A DNA stretch of 5,737 nucleotides from Gammaproteobacteria bacterium (lineage in GTDB: Bacteria; Pseudomonadota; Gammaproteobacteria; UBA4575): positions 1 to 5,737 of the forward strand of contig JAPUHH010000227.1 of the NCBI GenBank assembly GCA_027297825.1. The letters run 5' to 3'. Shown in pieces: positions 1-5,737 of this stretch (the first letter of the stretch is position 1; each line of letters begins with the position of its first letter). A model generated the notes under the pieces. It did not search any database. It was given only the letters and a program-made list of their open reading frames with translations, and was not told where the DNA came from. The translations under genes and the position numbers were made by a program.

Positions 1-590
1 AATTTTTTGACATCTTTTATGCTGATTTTATTAATACTTTCCTGGTAACCCAATATGGTTTGCGCATAGGGGTGGTCTCCATAGATAGCTTTATAAAACG
101 CCTTGCTCGCAATGTCACCTGGACGTTGCTCTTCATCTTTAATGGCGATGAGCGCTTGGTTCTTTAAGCGTTGGAAATCTTTTTTGGGGAAACTCGGTTG
201 CGTAAGAATTGTGATGAAGGTCGATAGTGCTTGCTTGAATAACTCTTCATCCGTCAGGCTGCGCAAAGCCACACTGGAGCGATCTAAATTAACGCTGGCA
301 CCAAATTGCGCGCCCACGTCTTCAAATTTTTCTGCAATTGCATCGGCATCTAACTTGCCAGAGCCAGTGTTTAACAAGCTATGTGTAAGCTGCGACAGAC
401 CCGCAAGTTCCGCATCGCGTCCACTTCCGGCATCAAAGGTGATCGCAATATCCAGCATTGGCAGTTCAGGTGCAGCAACAAATAATGTTTTCACTCCATT
501 TTTAGTTTGCCACGTTTCAATCTGTGGTGAGGCAGAAGCTGTACTCACAAGAACCAAACACGCACAGAGCACGTAAAATTTAATATTCAT
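1..590 (-). CDS. M16 family peptidase-like protein, non-catalytic subunit (3' end beyond window)
   Basis: The frame reads from an ATG at 590-588 to the left window edge, giving 196 visible residues of an expected roughly 430-460. An N-terminal hydrophobic segment (about residues 5-20, ending ASA before SPQ) looks like a Sec signal peptide, so a periplasmic location is inferred. The rest resembles the M16 N-terminal domain: the LFVAAPELPMLDIAITFDAGS strand region, then GRDAELAGLSQLTHSLLNTG where the active homologue has GVSHVLEHMMFKGT. The zinc motif HxxEH is replaced by QLTHS (residues 67-71), so this chain should not bind zinc. In bacterial M16B heterodimers, the non-catalytic partner supplies residues for substrate binding from its C-terminal half, which is not visible here. 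It starts 19 bp after the stop of the catalytic gene upstream and is almost certainly co-transcribed with it. No clear Shine-Dalgarno sequence precedes the ATG. The family call is firm; the substrate is unknown. Confidence 0.9.
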   Translation of the reverse strand, partial: MNIKFYVLCACLVLVSTASASPQIETWQTKNGVKTLFVAAPELPMLDIAITFDAGSGRDAELAGLSQLTHSLLNTGSGKLDADAIAEKFEDVGAQFGASVNLDRSSVALRSLTDEELFKQALSTFITILTQPSFPKKDFQRLKNQALIAIKDEEQRPGDIASKAFYKAIYGDHPYAQTILGYQESINKISIKDVKK

Positions 591-609
591 ATGTATTTTT
601 TGATTTAAA

Positions 610-1980
610 TTAGTTTTTTATTTCTTGCTCTGTTGACACTTCAGAGCTGGACTCAGCCGCTAAAGGTTCCAGTATGGCAACCGTTAAACCTGCATCAACT
701 AAATATTTGCGCGCCACCTGTTGAACTTGTTCTGCCGTAACCGCCTTAATTTGCGCACTATATTCACTCATCACTTGCCAACCCAGTCCAACCGTTTCTA
801 AACTACCAATTACCGTAGCTTGTCTTTGCACAGAGTCTTGTTGGTAGACTTCACTAGCAATGACTTGCGCCTTAACACGCGCTAATTCCTTTTCATCCGC
901 TAACGTTTCCTGTAATTTTTTAATTTCTGCGTATAAAGCCTGCTCTACTTCTGACACACTGTGCGCTTCGGCAGGCGTCGCATCAAATAAGAACAGGGTA
1001 GGATAGCGTGCATAAATGTTATAGCCAGAACCCGCACTGGCGACCAATTCTTTTTCACGCACCAAGTGCTTACTAAATCTAGCGCTGCTTCCACCGTCAA
1101 GAACGCCGGCCAAAACCGACAAAGCATATGGCTCCCATACCTGCTCTGCTGTGGCCAGAGAAGGTACTTTATAACCCAGCATTAAATACGGCAATTTTGC
1201 AACGGCCTTAACCGTTACGCGGCGCGCACCTGTTTGCGGATGCTCTATTCTCGGCTTACTGGTTTTAACTGGCCGACCTTGAAGCCCAGCGAAATACTTT
1301 TCAGCCATGTTAAATACCGCACTCGGATATACATCACCCACCACCACTAAGGTGGCATTATTGGGTATATACCATCGCGCATACCAATCGCTTAAATCTT
1401 CAACCTTTAAATTATCTAAATCATTCATCCAACCAATAATAGGATGATGATAAGGGCTATTAATGTATGCCGTCGCATATAACTGCTCATAGACCAATGC
1501 ATTTGGATTATCATCGGTACGCAATCTCCGTTCCTCTTTCACAACTTCAAGTTCGCTGATGAAATCATCGGGCGATAAGATTAAATTCAGCATTCGATCT
1601 GACTCAAGATCAAAGCTGACTTCCAACGCGCTATTCCCCATTAATTGGTAATAAGCTGTGTAGTCATGGCCCGTGAATGCGTTATCTCGTGCGCCAATAT
1701 CAGCTACGGTAGAAGAAAAAGTACCGGAAGGATATTTCTCGGTGCCTTTAAACATCATATGCTCAAGCACATGCGATACGCCGGTAATACCACTATGCTC
1801 TTGGGCAGAACCTACTCGATACCAGATTTGCGAGATCACTACTGGAGCACGATGATCCTCTTTCACAATAACTTTCATGCCATTGTCAAAGATTTTTTCG
1901 TGTGTATTTTCTGCTTTACTATAAACTGGTGACGAAACCAAGAAATACACTAATAACGTGACAATATTTATTACTTTCAT
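610..1980 (-). CDS. M16 family zinc metallopeptidase, catalytic subunit
   Basis: This complete gene of 456 residues has the usual length for a bacterial M16B (processing-peptidase-like) protein. A signal peptide is visible at about residues 1-21 (hydrophobic core IVTLLVYFLV, likely cut after VYS). The inverted zinc motif HVLEH lies at residues 70-74: His70 and His74 bind zinc and Glu73 is the catalytic base. The third ligand is Glu149 or Glu150 in VVKEERR, at the spacing known for the family. The segment DNAFTGHDYTAYY (residues 99-111) is the conserved strand after the active site, and RTDDNP follows the third ligand. The second, non-catalytic M16_C half follows from about residue 185 (NNATLVVVGDV) to about 370. 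It forms a two-gene unit with the degenerate M16 gene downstream (19 bp gap), as expected for a catalytic/non-catalytic pair. The start is supported by the signal peptide and a weak ACAGG ribosome site. The protein probably degrades or processes peptides in the periplasm; its specific substrate cannot be read from the sequence. Confidence 0.95.
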   Translation of the reverse strand: MKVINIVTLLVYFLVSSPVYSKAENTHEKIFDNGMKVIVKEDHRAPVVISQIWYRVGSAQEHSGITGVSHVLEHMMFKGTEKYPSGTFSSTVADIGARDNAFTGHDYTAYYQLMGNSALEVSFDLESDRMLNLILSPDDFISELEVVKEERRLRTDDNPNALVYEQLYATAYINSPYHHPIIGWMNDLDNLKVEDLSDWYARWYIPNNATLVVVGDVYPSAVFNMAEKYFAGLQGRPVKTSKPRIEHPQTGARRVTVKAVAKLPYLMLGYKVPSLATAEQVWEPYALSVLAGVLDGGSSARFSKHLVREKELVASAGSGYNIYARYPTLFLFDATPAEAHSVSEVEQALYAEIKKLQETLADEKELARVKAQVIASEVYQQDSVQRQATVIGSLETVGLGWQVMSEYSAQIKAVTAEQVQQVARKYLVDAGLTVAILEPLAAESSSEVSTEQEIKN

Positions 1981-2028
1981 TTGTGCCTGTCGTTACACTT
2001 GATGGTAGGATTAGCGCCGCTTTACAAC

Positions 2029-2058
2029 GCGACATTATTATTCTTTAGACCATACTAT
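2029..2058 (+). promoter_or_regulatory. weak candidate promoter for ftsYEX
   Basis: GCGACA (2029-2034) and TACTAT (2053-2058), separated by 18 bp, each match the sigma-70 boxes at four of six positions; an overlapping TATAAA (2056-2061) is a better -10 but has no well-placed -35. Transcription from here would leave only about a dozen nucleotides before the ftsY ATG at 2078. That fits the absence of a recognisable Shine-Dalgarno sequence there. It overlaps the candidate minus-strand promoter, so the two directions may compete. Confidence 0.22.
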
Positions 2059-2072
2059 AAACGTTCGTTCAA
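2044..2072 (-). promoter_or_regulatory. possible sigma-70 promoter for the M16 peptidase pair
   Basis: Reading the minus strand, TTGAAC (2072-2067) is followed after exactly 17 bp by TCTAAA (2049-2044). Each box matches the sigma-70 consensus at four of six positions. It would give a leader of about 55-60 nt before the ATG at 1980. It lies in the only intergenic space available to drive the peptidase genes. The spacing is ideal but the boxes are mediocre, so this is a suggestion. Confidence 0.35.
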
Positions 2073-2077
2073 TATCT

Positions 2078-3025
2078 ATGTCTGAAACAGGAGTTTTATC
2101 TCGATTACGACAAGGCCTGTCAAAAACCAGTGATGCGCTCACCGATGGCCTAGCCACGGCAGCGCTTGGGAAAAAAGAGCTGGATGCAGAACTTATCACC
2201 GAACTTGAAGATCGTTTGCTGCTGGCCGATGTCGGCATCGAAACAACCACTAAAATTTTAGACGACCTAGCCTCTCGGGTGCGTCGCAAGGAATTAGACA
2301 ACATAGAGATTCTCTATGATGCTCTACAAGAAAGTATTGCTGAAATTTTGGCACCTTGTAACAAGCCATTATTAATGCGCGGCATCAGGCCATTTACAAT
2401 GTTAGTAGTAGGGGTCAATGGCGCAGGCAAAACCACTACCATTGGAAAGATTGCACAGCGCTTAGTCAACCATCGCCAATCCGTCATGCTGGCAGCAGGT
2501 GATACCTTTCGCGCCGCCGCAGTGGAACAACTGCAAGCCTGGGGTGAAAAAACCAATGTGCCTGTGATTGCGCAAGGCAGCGGTGCGGACAGTGCCGCTG
2601 TGATCTATGATGCGTATCAATCTGCACAAGCTCGCAATGTAAACGTCTTGATCGCAGATACTGCAGGACGATTACATACTCAGCAAAATTTGATGGAAGA
2701 GTTACAAAAAATTAAACGCGTCATGCAAAAAATTGAGGCTGCCGCCCCACATGAAACATTATTGGTACTAGAAGCCGGCACCGGACAAAATGCGATCAAA
2801 CAGGCCATAGAGTTTCATCAAGCACTTAATATCACGGGTTTATGCATCACCAAGCTCGATGGTACCGCTAAAGGCGGCGTCGTTTTAGCCATTGCTGATA
2901 AACTTAAAGTGCCTATTCGCTACATTGGCGTCGGTGAAGCGGTTAAAGATCTGCGTGTGTTTGATGCGCACAATTATGCCAGCGCACTACTTGGCCGAGA
3001 AGCCATCAATGCAGCAATAGTGTAG
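2078..3025 (+). CDS. ftsY: signal recognition particle receptor FtsY (SRP GTPase)
   Basis: FtsY is the bacterial SRP receptor. It pairs with Ffh on translating ribosomes and hands nascent inner-membrane proteins to SecYEG, with reciprocal GTP hydrolysis. The protein has 315 residues. The N domain (about 1-95) begins with an amphipathic helix (LSRLRQGLSKTSDALTDG) like the membrane-targeting helix of E. coli FtsY, followed by the LEDRLLLADVGIETT segment. The G domain shows all the GTPase motifs: P-loop GVNGAGKTT (112-120), GDTFRAAAVEQL (141-152), DTAGR (194-198), TKLDGTAKGG (258-267) and GVGEAVKDLR (284-293). It lacks the long acidic A domain of the E. coli protein, as in many other bacteria. 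One oddity is EAGTGQNA (232-239), where the family normally has DA(S/T)TGQNA. The frame is open upstream only to 2015 and contains no other ATG, so the 2078 start is preferred despite the lack of a clear ribosome site. It is the first gene of a likely ftsYEX operon. Confidence 0.97.
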   Translation: MSETGVLSRLRQGLSKTSDALTDGLATAALGKKELDAELITELEDRLLLADVGIETTTKILDDLASRVRRKELDNIEILYDALQESIAEILAPCNKPLLMRGIRPFTMLVVGVNGAGKTTTIGKIAQRLVNHRQSVMLAAGDTFRAAAVEQLQAWGEKTNVPVIAQGSGADSAAVIYDAYQSAQARNVNVLIADTAGRLHTQQNLMEELQKIKRVMQKIEAAAPHETLLVLEAGTGQNAIKQAIEFHQALNITGLCITKLDGTAKGGVVLAIADKLKVPIRYIGVGEAVKDLRVFDAHNYASALLGREAINAAIV

Positions 3026-3043
3026 ATAGAGAAGTTTAGATCA

Positions 3044-3739
3044 ATGATTGAACTTCAAAATATCACTAAACGCTACCCAGAAAATCGCGATGTGCTATCG
3101 CGCTTAAATCTAACGATTGAACAAGGCGAGATGGCATTTCTTACCGGACCATCAGGTGCCGGAAAAAGCACCATGCTTAAACTTATCGCGGCCATCGAAA
3201 GACCCACTCGCGGACAAATATTTATCAATAATAAAAATATCACCCACATACCGAAACGCAAAATTCCCGCTTTACGCCGGCACATGGGCGTCGTGTTTCA
3301 AGCCCATCATTTACTCTACGACCGCAATATTTTTGACAATGTCTCCTTGCCTTTACAAATTGCAGGTTATTCGCAAGTTGACATTCGACGCAGAGTGCGT
3401 GCAGCTCTTGATAAAGTCGCATTACTCCATAAAGAACAGGTGATGCCCATTACCTTATCCGGTGGCGAACAGCAACGCGTGGGAATTGCGCGCGCCGTTG
3501 TCAACAAACCCGCAATCCTTTTAGCCGATGAGCCTACGGGCAACCTTGACCCTGATTTATCGGCAGAAATTATGCAGCTGTTTGCTGCATTCAACCAAGT
3601 TGGCGTGACCGTGCTCGTCGCTAGTCATGATCTGGATTTAATCTCGCGCATGCATAAACGCATTGTGCGCATACACAATGGGCAATGTGTGGATGCGCAA
3701 GATACTCATGTTTTACACAATTATGAAGTCGTTAAATAA
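3044..3739 (+). CDS. ftsE: cell division ATP-binding protein FtsE
   Basis: FtsE is the cytoplasmic ATPase of the FtsEX complex, an ABC-type system that does not transport a solute. It uses ATP to switch on peptidoglycan hydrolases at the septum through FtsX and, in gammaproteobacteria, EnvC. In this 231-residue protein the ABC motifs are all intact: Walker A GPSGAGKST (35-43), Q-loop VFQ (84-86), signature LSGGEQQR (138-145), Walker B ILLADEP (158-164) with the catalytic Glu, D-loop GNLDP (166-170) and switch His in ASHD (His195). The segment FQAHHLLYDRNIFDNV is typical of FtsE rather than other ABC ATPases, and the position between ftsY and ftsX settles the identity. It is about nine residues longer than the E. 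coli protein, at the C terminus. The gene starts 18 bp after ftsY; only a weak GAGAAG-like ribosome site is present. Confidence 0.97.
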   Translation: MIELQNITKRYPENRDVLSRLNLTIEQGEMAFLTGPSGAGKSTMLKLIAAIERPTRGQIFINNKNITHIPKRKIPALRRHMGVVFQAHHLLYDRNIFDNVSLPLQIAGYSQVDIRRRVRAALDKVALLHKEQVMPITLSGGEQQRVGIARAVVNKPAILLADEPTGNLDPDLSAEIMQLFAAFNQVGVTVLVASHDLDLISRMHKRIVRIHNGQCVDAQDTHVLHNYEVVK

Positions 3740-3757
3740 GTAAACATCGAAAACTCC

Positions 3758-4726
3758 ATGGCAAAAGCCAAACGCCCACAACCTTTAGCAAAACCAAACT
3801 TGGTCACTCGTCTACGCGCGTATGGGCGTGATCATCTACGGAGTTTAGTATTCAGTCTAGGCAAGCTTTATCGGCAACGCTTTGCGACCACACTGACATT
3901 ATTAATGATTGCTGTCGCTCTGGCATTACCCGCATGTTTATATGTTTTACTTAACAACTTACAAGTGGTTACTCAAAATTGGGACAACGCTGGCCAAATC
4001 ACTTTATTTTTAAAAGTAGATTCCAGTGACGCTGCCATTCAAGAATTGCGCAATCGCTTTGCAGACTACCCAGAAATCGAAACGGTTGAATATGTGCCCG
4101 CAGAAGATGCATTAAAAGAATTTCGTGACCGCAACGAATTTGGGCAGCTGTTAGATGGACTGGATGACAATCCTTTACCGCCTACATTGATCCTTACACC
4201 GATCACAGCGGCAAAACAAACCAGCAAACTCAATCAACTCGCGACTGATTTTCGCTCCTATTCAAATGTAGATTATGTCCAGCTCGATATGCAATGGCTG
4301 CAGCGCCTACATGCCATCACCAATACTGTACGTCGAGCCATCACCGTGATTAGTATGATGTTAGCCATATCCGTACTTTTAGTAGTCGGCAATAGTATTC
4401 GCCTTGATATTGAAAATCGGCGTGAAGAAATTGAAGTGACCAAGCTAATAGGCGCCACAGACAGATTTATTCGGCGCCCTTTCTTATATGGAGGCATGTG
4501 GTATGGCTTAATAGGCGGAGTACTTGCGCTACTTTTAGTGCTCCTTGCATTACTCGCCATCAAACGACCTATACAAGAGCTAGTCGGATTATATAACAGT
4601 GATTTTCAGCTCATGTTCCCAAGCTTTCGACAAAGTTTAGGGTTGGTCGCATCAAGTATTGGCTTAGGCCTATTTGGTTCTTGGCTAGCTGTGAGCCGGC
4701 ATATCGCAAAAATAGAGCCAAGCTAA
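3758..4726 (+). CDS. ftsX: cell division permease-like protein FtsX
   Basis: FtsX is the inner-membrane partner of FtsE. It carries a periplasmic loop that recruits the activator of the amidases splitting septal peptidoglycan. The 322-residue protein has the expected topology: a basic cytoplasmic N-terminal tail (1-40), TM1 at about 43-65, a periplasmic domain of about 125 residues (including ITLFLKVDSSDAAIQELRNR and VEYVPAEDALKEF), then three further membrane segments at about 193-213, 247-268 and 293-312. The cytoplasmic stretch after TM2, EVTKLIGATDRFIRRPF, is the conserved FtsX/MacB-type coupling region. It is some 30 residues shorter than E. coli FtsX, mainly in the N-terminal tail. It starts 18 bp after ftsE, the same gap as between ftsY and ftsE. 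No Shine-Dalgarno sequence is obvious. rpoH, the usual next gene, is not found in the remaining kilobase. Confidence 0.96.
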   Translation: MAKAKRPQPLAKPNLVTRLRAYGRDHLRSLVFSLGKLYRQRFATTLTLLMIAVALALPACLYVLLNNLQVVTQNWDNAGQITLFLKVDSSDAAIQELRNRFADYPEIETVEYVPAEDALKEFRDRNEFGQLLDGLDDNPLPPTLILTPITAAKQTSKLNQLATDFRSYSNVDYVQLDMQWLQRLHAITNTVRRAITVISMMLAISVLLVVGNSIRLDIENRREEIEVTKLIGATDRFIRRPFLYGGMWYGLIGGVLALLLVLLALLAIKRPIQELVGLYNSDFQLMFPSFRQSLGLVASSIGLGLFGSWLAVSRHIAKIEPS

Positions 4727-4809
4727 CGTAAGCTATCAGTAATAAGCTCATGACTCTAAACGTGCACGAAAAAACCTACTGCAGATCCATAGTAATTCCT
4801 ACAAGCGCG

Positions 4810-4839
4810 AATACCCGCTTTCGGCCAATAGCGGTCATT
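4810..4839. repeat. 30-bp imperfect palindrome, possible dispersed intergenic repeat
   Basis: The arms AATacCCGCT and AGCGGtcATT surround a central GGCC. The exact pairing block is CCGCT (4815-4819) against AGCGG (4830-4834), with matching AAT/ATT ends. It could form a hairpin in either strand. There is no T-run after it on either strand, so it is not a standard terminator. Its layout resembles short palindromic repeats scattered between genes in many proteobacteria, but there is only one copy here, so repeat status is inferred. Confidence 0.45.
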
Positions 4840-4843
4840 AGAT

Positions 4844-4929
4844 CATCTGCTGTGGAACTCTGTTAATCCACACTAATTTGCACCCTTGGTTACTCATTTG
4901 GTAACGGCGGTGTGACCCGATCTCAGATG
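4844..4929. repeat. nested inverted repeats with multibranch folding potential
   Basis: CATCTG (4844-4849) and CAGATG (4924-4929) form an outer 6-bp dyad. Inside it are two hairpins: TGTGGA (4851-4856) with TCCACA (4867-4872) around a 10-nt loop, and CACC-GTTAC (4881-4884, 4889-4893) with GTAAC-GGTG (4901-4905, 4909-4912) around a 7-nt loop. Together they could make a three-way junction. The stems are short, so chance is a real alternative. The element sits at the composition boundary, directly downstream of the minus-strand metallo-hydrolase gene. Confidence 0.35.
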
Positions 4930-4943
4930 TACCCGCATTGCTG

Positions 4944-5737
4944 CTATTTTTTCGGCATCGGCGGTGGGGTGTAGCCTTTCCATTTGCCATCCGTGATGTA
5001 CGCGGACGCTTTCTTTTGGCCTGAACGAGGCGCATCAACGTACGCTTGAGTAACGTTGGGCGGTAGTACGTACTCATCAACGATCGCCATGCGCACGTTG
5101 ATCTTTTCCTTGGTGACGTTGATGACCATCAGGTCGCGCGCCAGGACCAGTGGGCCGTCGTAAGTTTTGCGAACGTCTTCCATGATGGCGGCGTTGTTCT
5201 CTGGCGATTGCACCGAATGGTAGCCAACGGCCAGGCGCGGCTTGACGGCCGACATCACCTTGCCGAACGCTTGCGGCTCGGTGTGGATTCTCGTCGAAAC
5301 AAACGTCGCTAGTTTCAAGTCCCAGCCGAAATATTTCGCCAGAGCCATGGGCGGAAGGAAGGCCTCGTGCGAGGCAATGTCCGCACCGGCAGCGTGCTTA
5401 ATGTACCATTTGTTCGGATACGTATCGCCGCCGAACACGTACTTGAGCCCATTCCATTCGAGGCTGAAGCTCACGGGACCATCCAGAAGGTGAATGGCCG
5501 GCCATGTTCGAATCGTCACACCATTCTTCTGGTAGACGACCTCGTTGACGGCCTTGTAGTCGAACTGGTGCACCACGATCTGCCCACCGGCGTCGGGCAG
5601 CGCGCCGCTGCGGCCGGCGATATCCCAGGCGTAGCCCTTCTTCATGCCCTCGACAAAGGCCTTGGTGCCCATTTCCGGGCTGGCCCCGCTTGGTCCGTAG
5701 ATGTGGAGCGGCGTGTAGCGCCCGGACAGCCAGCTAC
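4944..5737 (-). CDS. MBL-fold metallo-hydrolase, GntH-like (5' end beyond window)
   Basis: The frame is open from the right window edge to a TAG at 4946-4944, giving 263 visible residues. An internal ATG at 5672 is not the likely start, because family-like sequence (SWLSGRYTPLHIYGPSG) continues upstream to the edge. The visible part is the C-terminal two thirds of an MBL-fold hydrolase. It shows VTIRTWPAIHLLDGPVSFSL, the metal-site Asp in FGGDTYPN (codon 5426-5424), DIASHEAF (His at 5369-5367), RIHTEPQAFGKVM (His at 5285-5283) and LAVGYHSV, the likely last metal ligand (5219-5217). The HxHxDH motif should lie beyond the edge. The layout recalls RNase Z/arylsulfatase-type members, and from memory it best matches proteins annotated as GntH-like in guanitoxin clusters. 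That name is often applied far outside guanitoxin producers, so no substrate is claimed. The gene is much richer in G+C than its neighbours and converges on ftsX, suggesting a foreign origin or a misjoined contig. Confidence 0.85.
   Translation of the reverse strand, partial: SWLSGRYTPLHIYGPSGASPEMGTKAFVEGMKKGYAWDIAGRSGALPDAGGQIVVHQFDYKAVNEVVYQKNGVTIRTWPAIHLLDGPVSFSLEWNGLKYVFGGDTYPNKWYIKHAAGADIASHEAFLPPMALAKYFGWDLKLATFVSTRIHTEPQAFGKVMSAVKPRLAVGYHSVQSPENNAAIMEDVRKTYDGPLVLARDLMVINVTKEKINVRMAIVDEYVLPPNVTQAYVDAPRSGQKKASAYITDGKWKGYTPPPMPKK

Larger units (their letters stand above)
4727..4943. other. non-coding junction between ftsX and the metallo-hydrolase gene
   Basis: This 217-bp stretch separates two convergent genes and holds no convincing coding region. 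A 38-codon frame from ATG 4750-4752 has no similarity I recognise. There is no start of rpoH and no heat-shock-sigma-type sequence here. A near-palindrome, AGCT-ACGT-AGCT with two mismatched bases, spans the ftsX stop (4721-4734). CGTGCACG (4761-4768) is a perfect 8-bp palindrome followed by six A. Further dyads from 4810 on are listed separately. I see no strong rho-independent terminator in either direction. Base composition changes from the moderate G+C of ftsX to the high G+C of the right-hand gene across this stretch. Confidence 0.7.

Noticed and set aside
103..576. Long plus-strand open frame of 157 codons
   Set aside because: It is antisense to the M16 gene on the minus strand, whose frame gives a clear signal peptide and peptidase-domain sequence; the plus frame resembles no known protein.
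4769..4792. Possible minus-strand terminator: short dyad (TACT/AGTA) followed by a run of six T
   Set aside because: The stem is only about 4 bp and A/T-rich, too weak for a rho-independent terminator, and it lies about 150 bp past the metallo-hydrolase stop.
4750..4866. A 38-codon plus-strand frame after ftsX starting at an ATG
   Set aside because: It has no ribosome site, no recognisable similarity (it does not resemble the RpoH N terminus) and runs through the palindrome, so chance is the best explanation.
4727..4943. tRNA, attC site or CRISPR repeat in the junction spacer
   Set aside because: There is no cloverleaf with a T-loop motif, no paired integron core sites at proper spacing and no direct repeats with spacers; only inverted symmetry is present.
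4838..5080. 80-codon minus-strand frame running out of the metallo-hydrolase into the spacer
   Set aside because: It overlaps the 3' end of the metallo-hydrolase in another frame, and its protein has an arginine- and serine-rich composition typical of shadow frames.

Overview
The left 4.7 kb of this window is a chromosomal segment of a gammaproteobacterium with moderate to low G+C. It carries two adjacent M16 zinc-peptidase genes on the minus strand and, divergently on the plus strand, ftsY-ftsE-ftsX. The order (M16 pair, ftsY, ftsE, ftsX) matches the arrangement known from Pseudomonas and many other gammaproteobacteria, where rsmD usually lies beyond the peptidases and rpoH follows ftsX. The genus cannot be fixed from the sequence alone.

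Layout: 1-590 (minus) is the 5' part of a non-catalytic M16 subunit that runs off the left edge. 610-1980 (minus) is the complete catalytic M16 subunit with an intact HxxEH site. 1981-2077 is a short divergent promoter region. 2078-3025 is ftsY (SRP receptor, membrane targeting), 3044-3739 is ftsE (ABC ATPase) and 3758-4726 is ftsX (its membrane partner). These three are evenly spaced, with 18 bp in each gap, and look like one operon. 4727-4943 is a non-coding stretch rich in dyad symmetry. 4944-5737 (minus) is an MBL-fold metallo-hydrolase that runs off the right edge and converges on ftsX.

Functionally, the peptidase pair probably forms an exported M16B heterodimer. FtsY receives ribosome-SRP complexes at the inner membrane, and FtsEX controls cell-wall hydrolysis at the division septum.

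The main anomaly is at the right end. The expected rpoH is not next to ftsX. Instead, within about 200 bp, the composition rises sharply in G+C (46 of 60 bases at 5581-5640 against 24 of 60 at 4561-4620) and an unrelated metallo-hydrolase begins. This could be horizontal insertion, a rearrangement, or a chimeric assembly join. No convincing new multi-gene system is visible.
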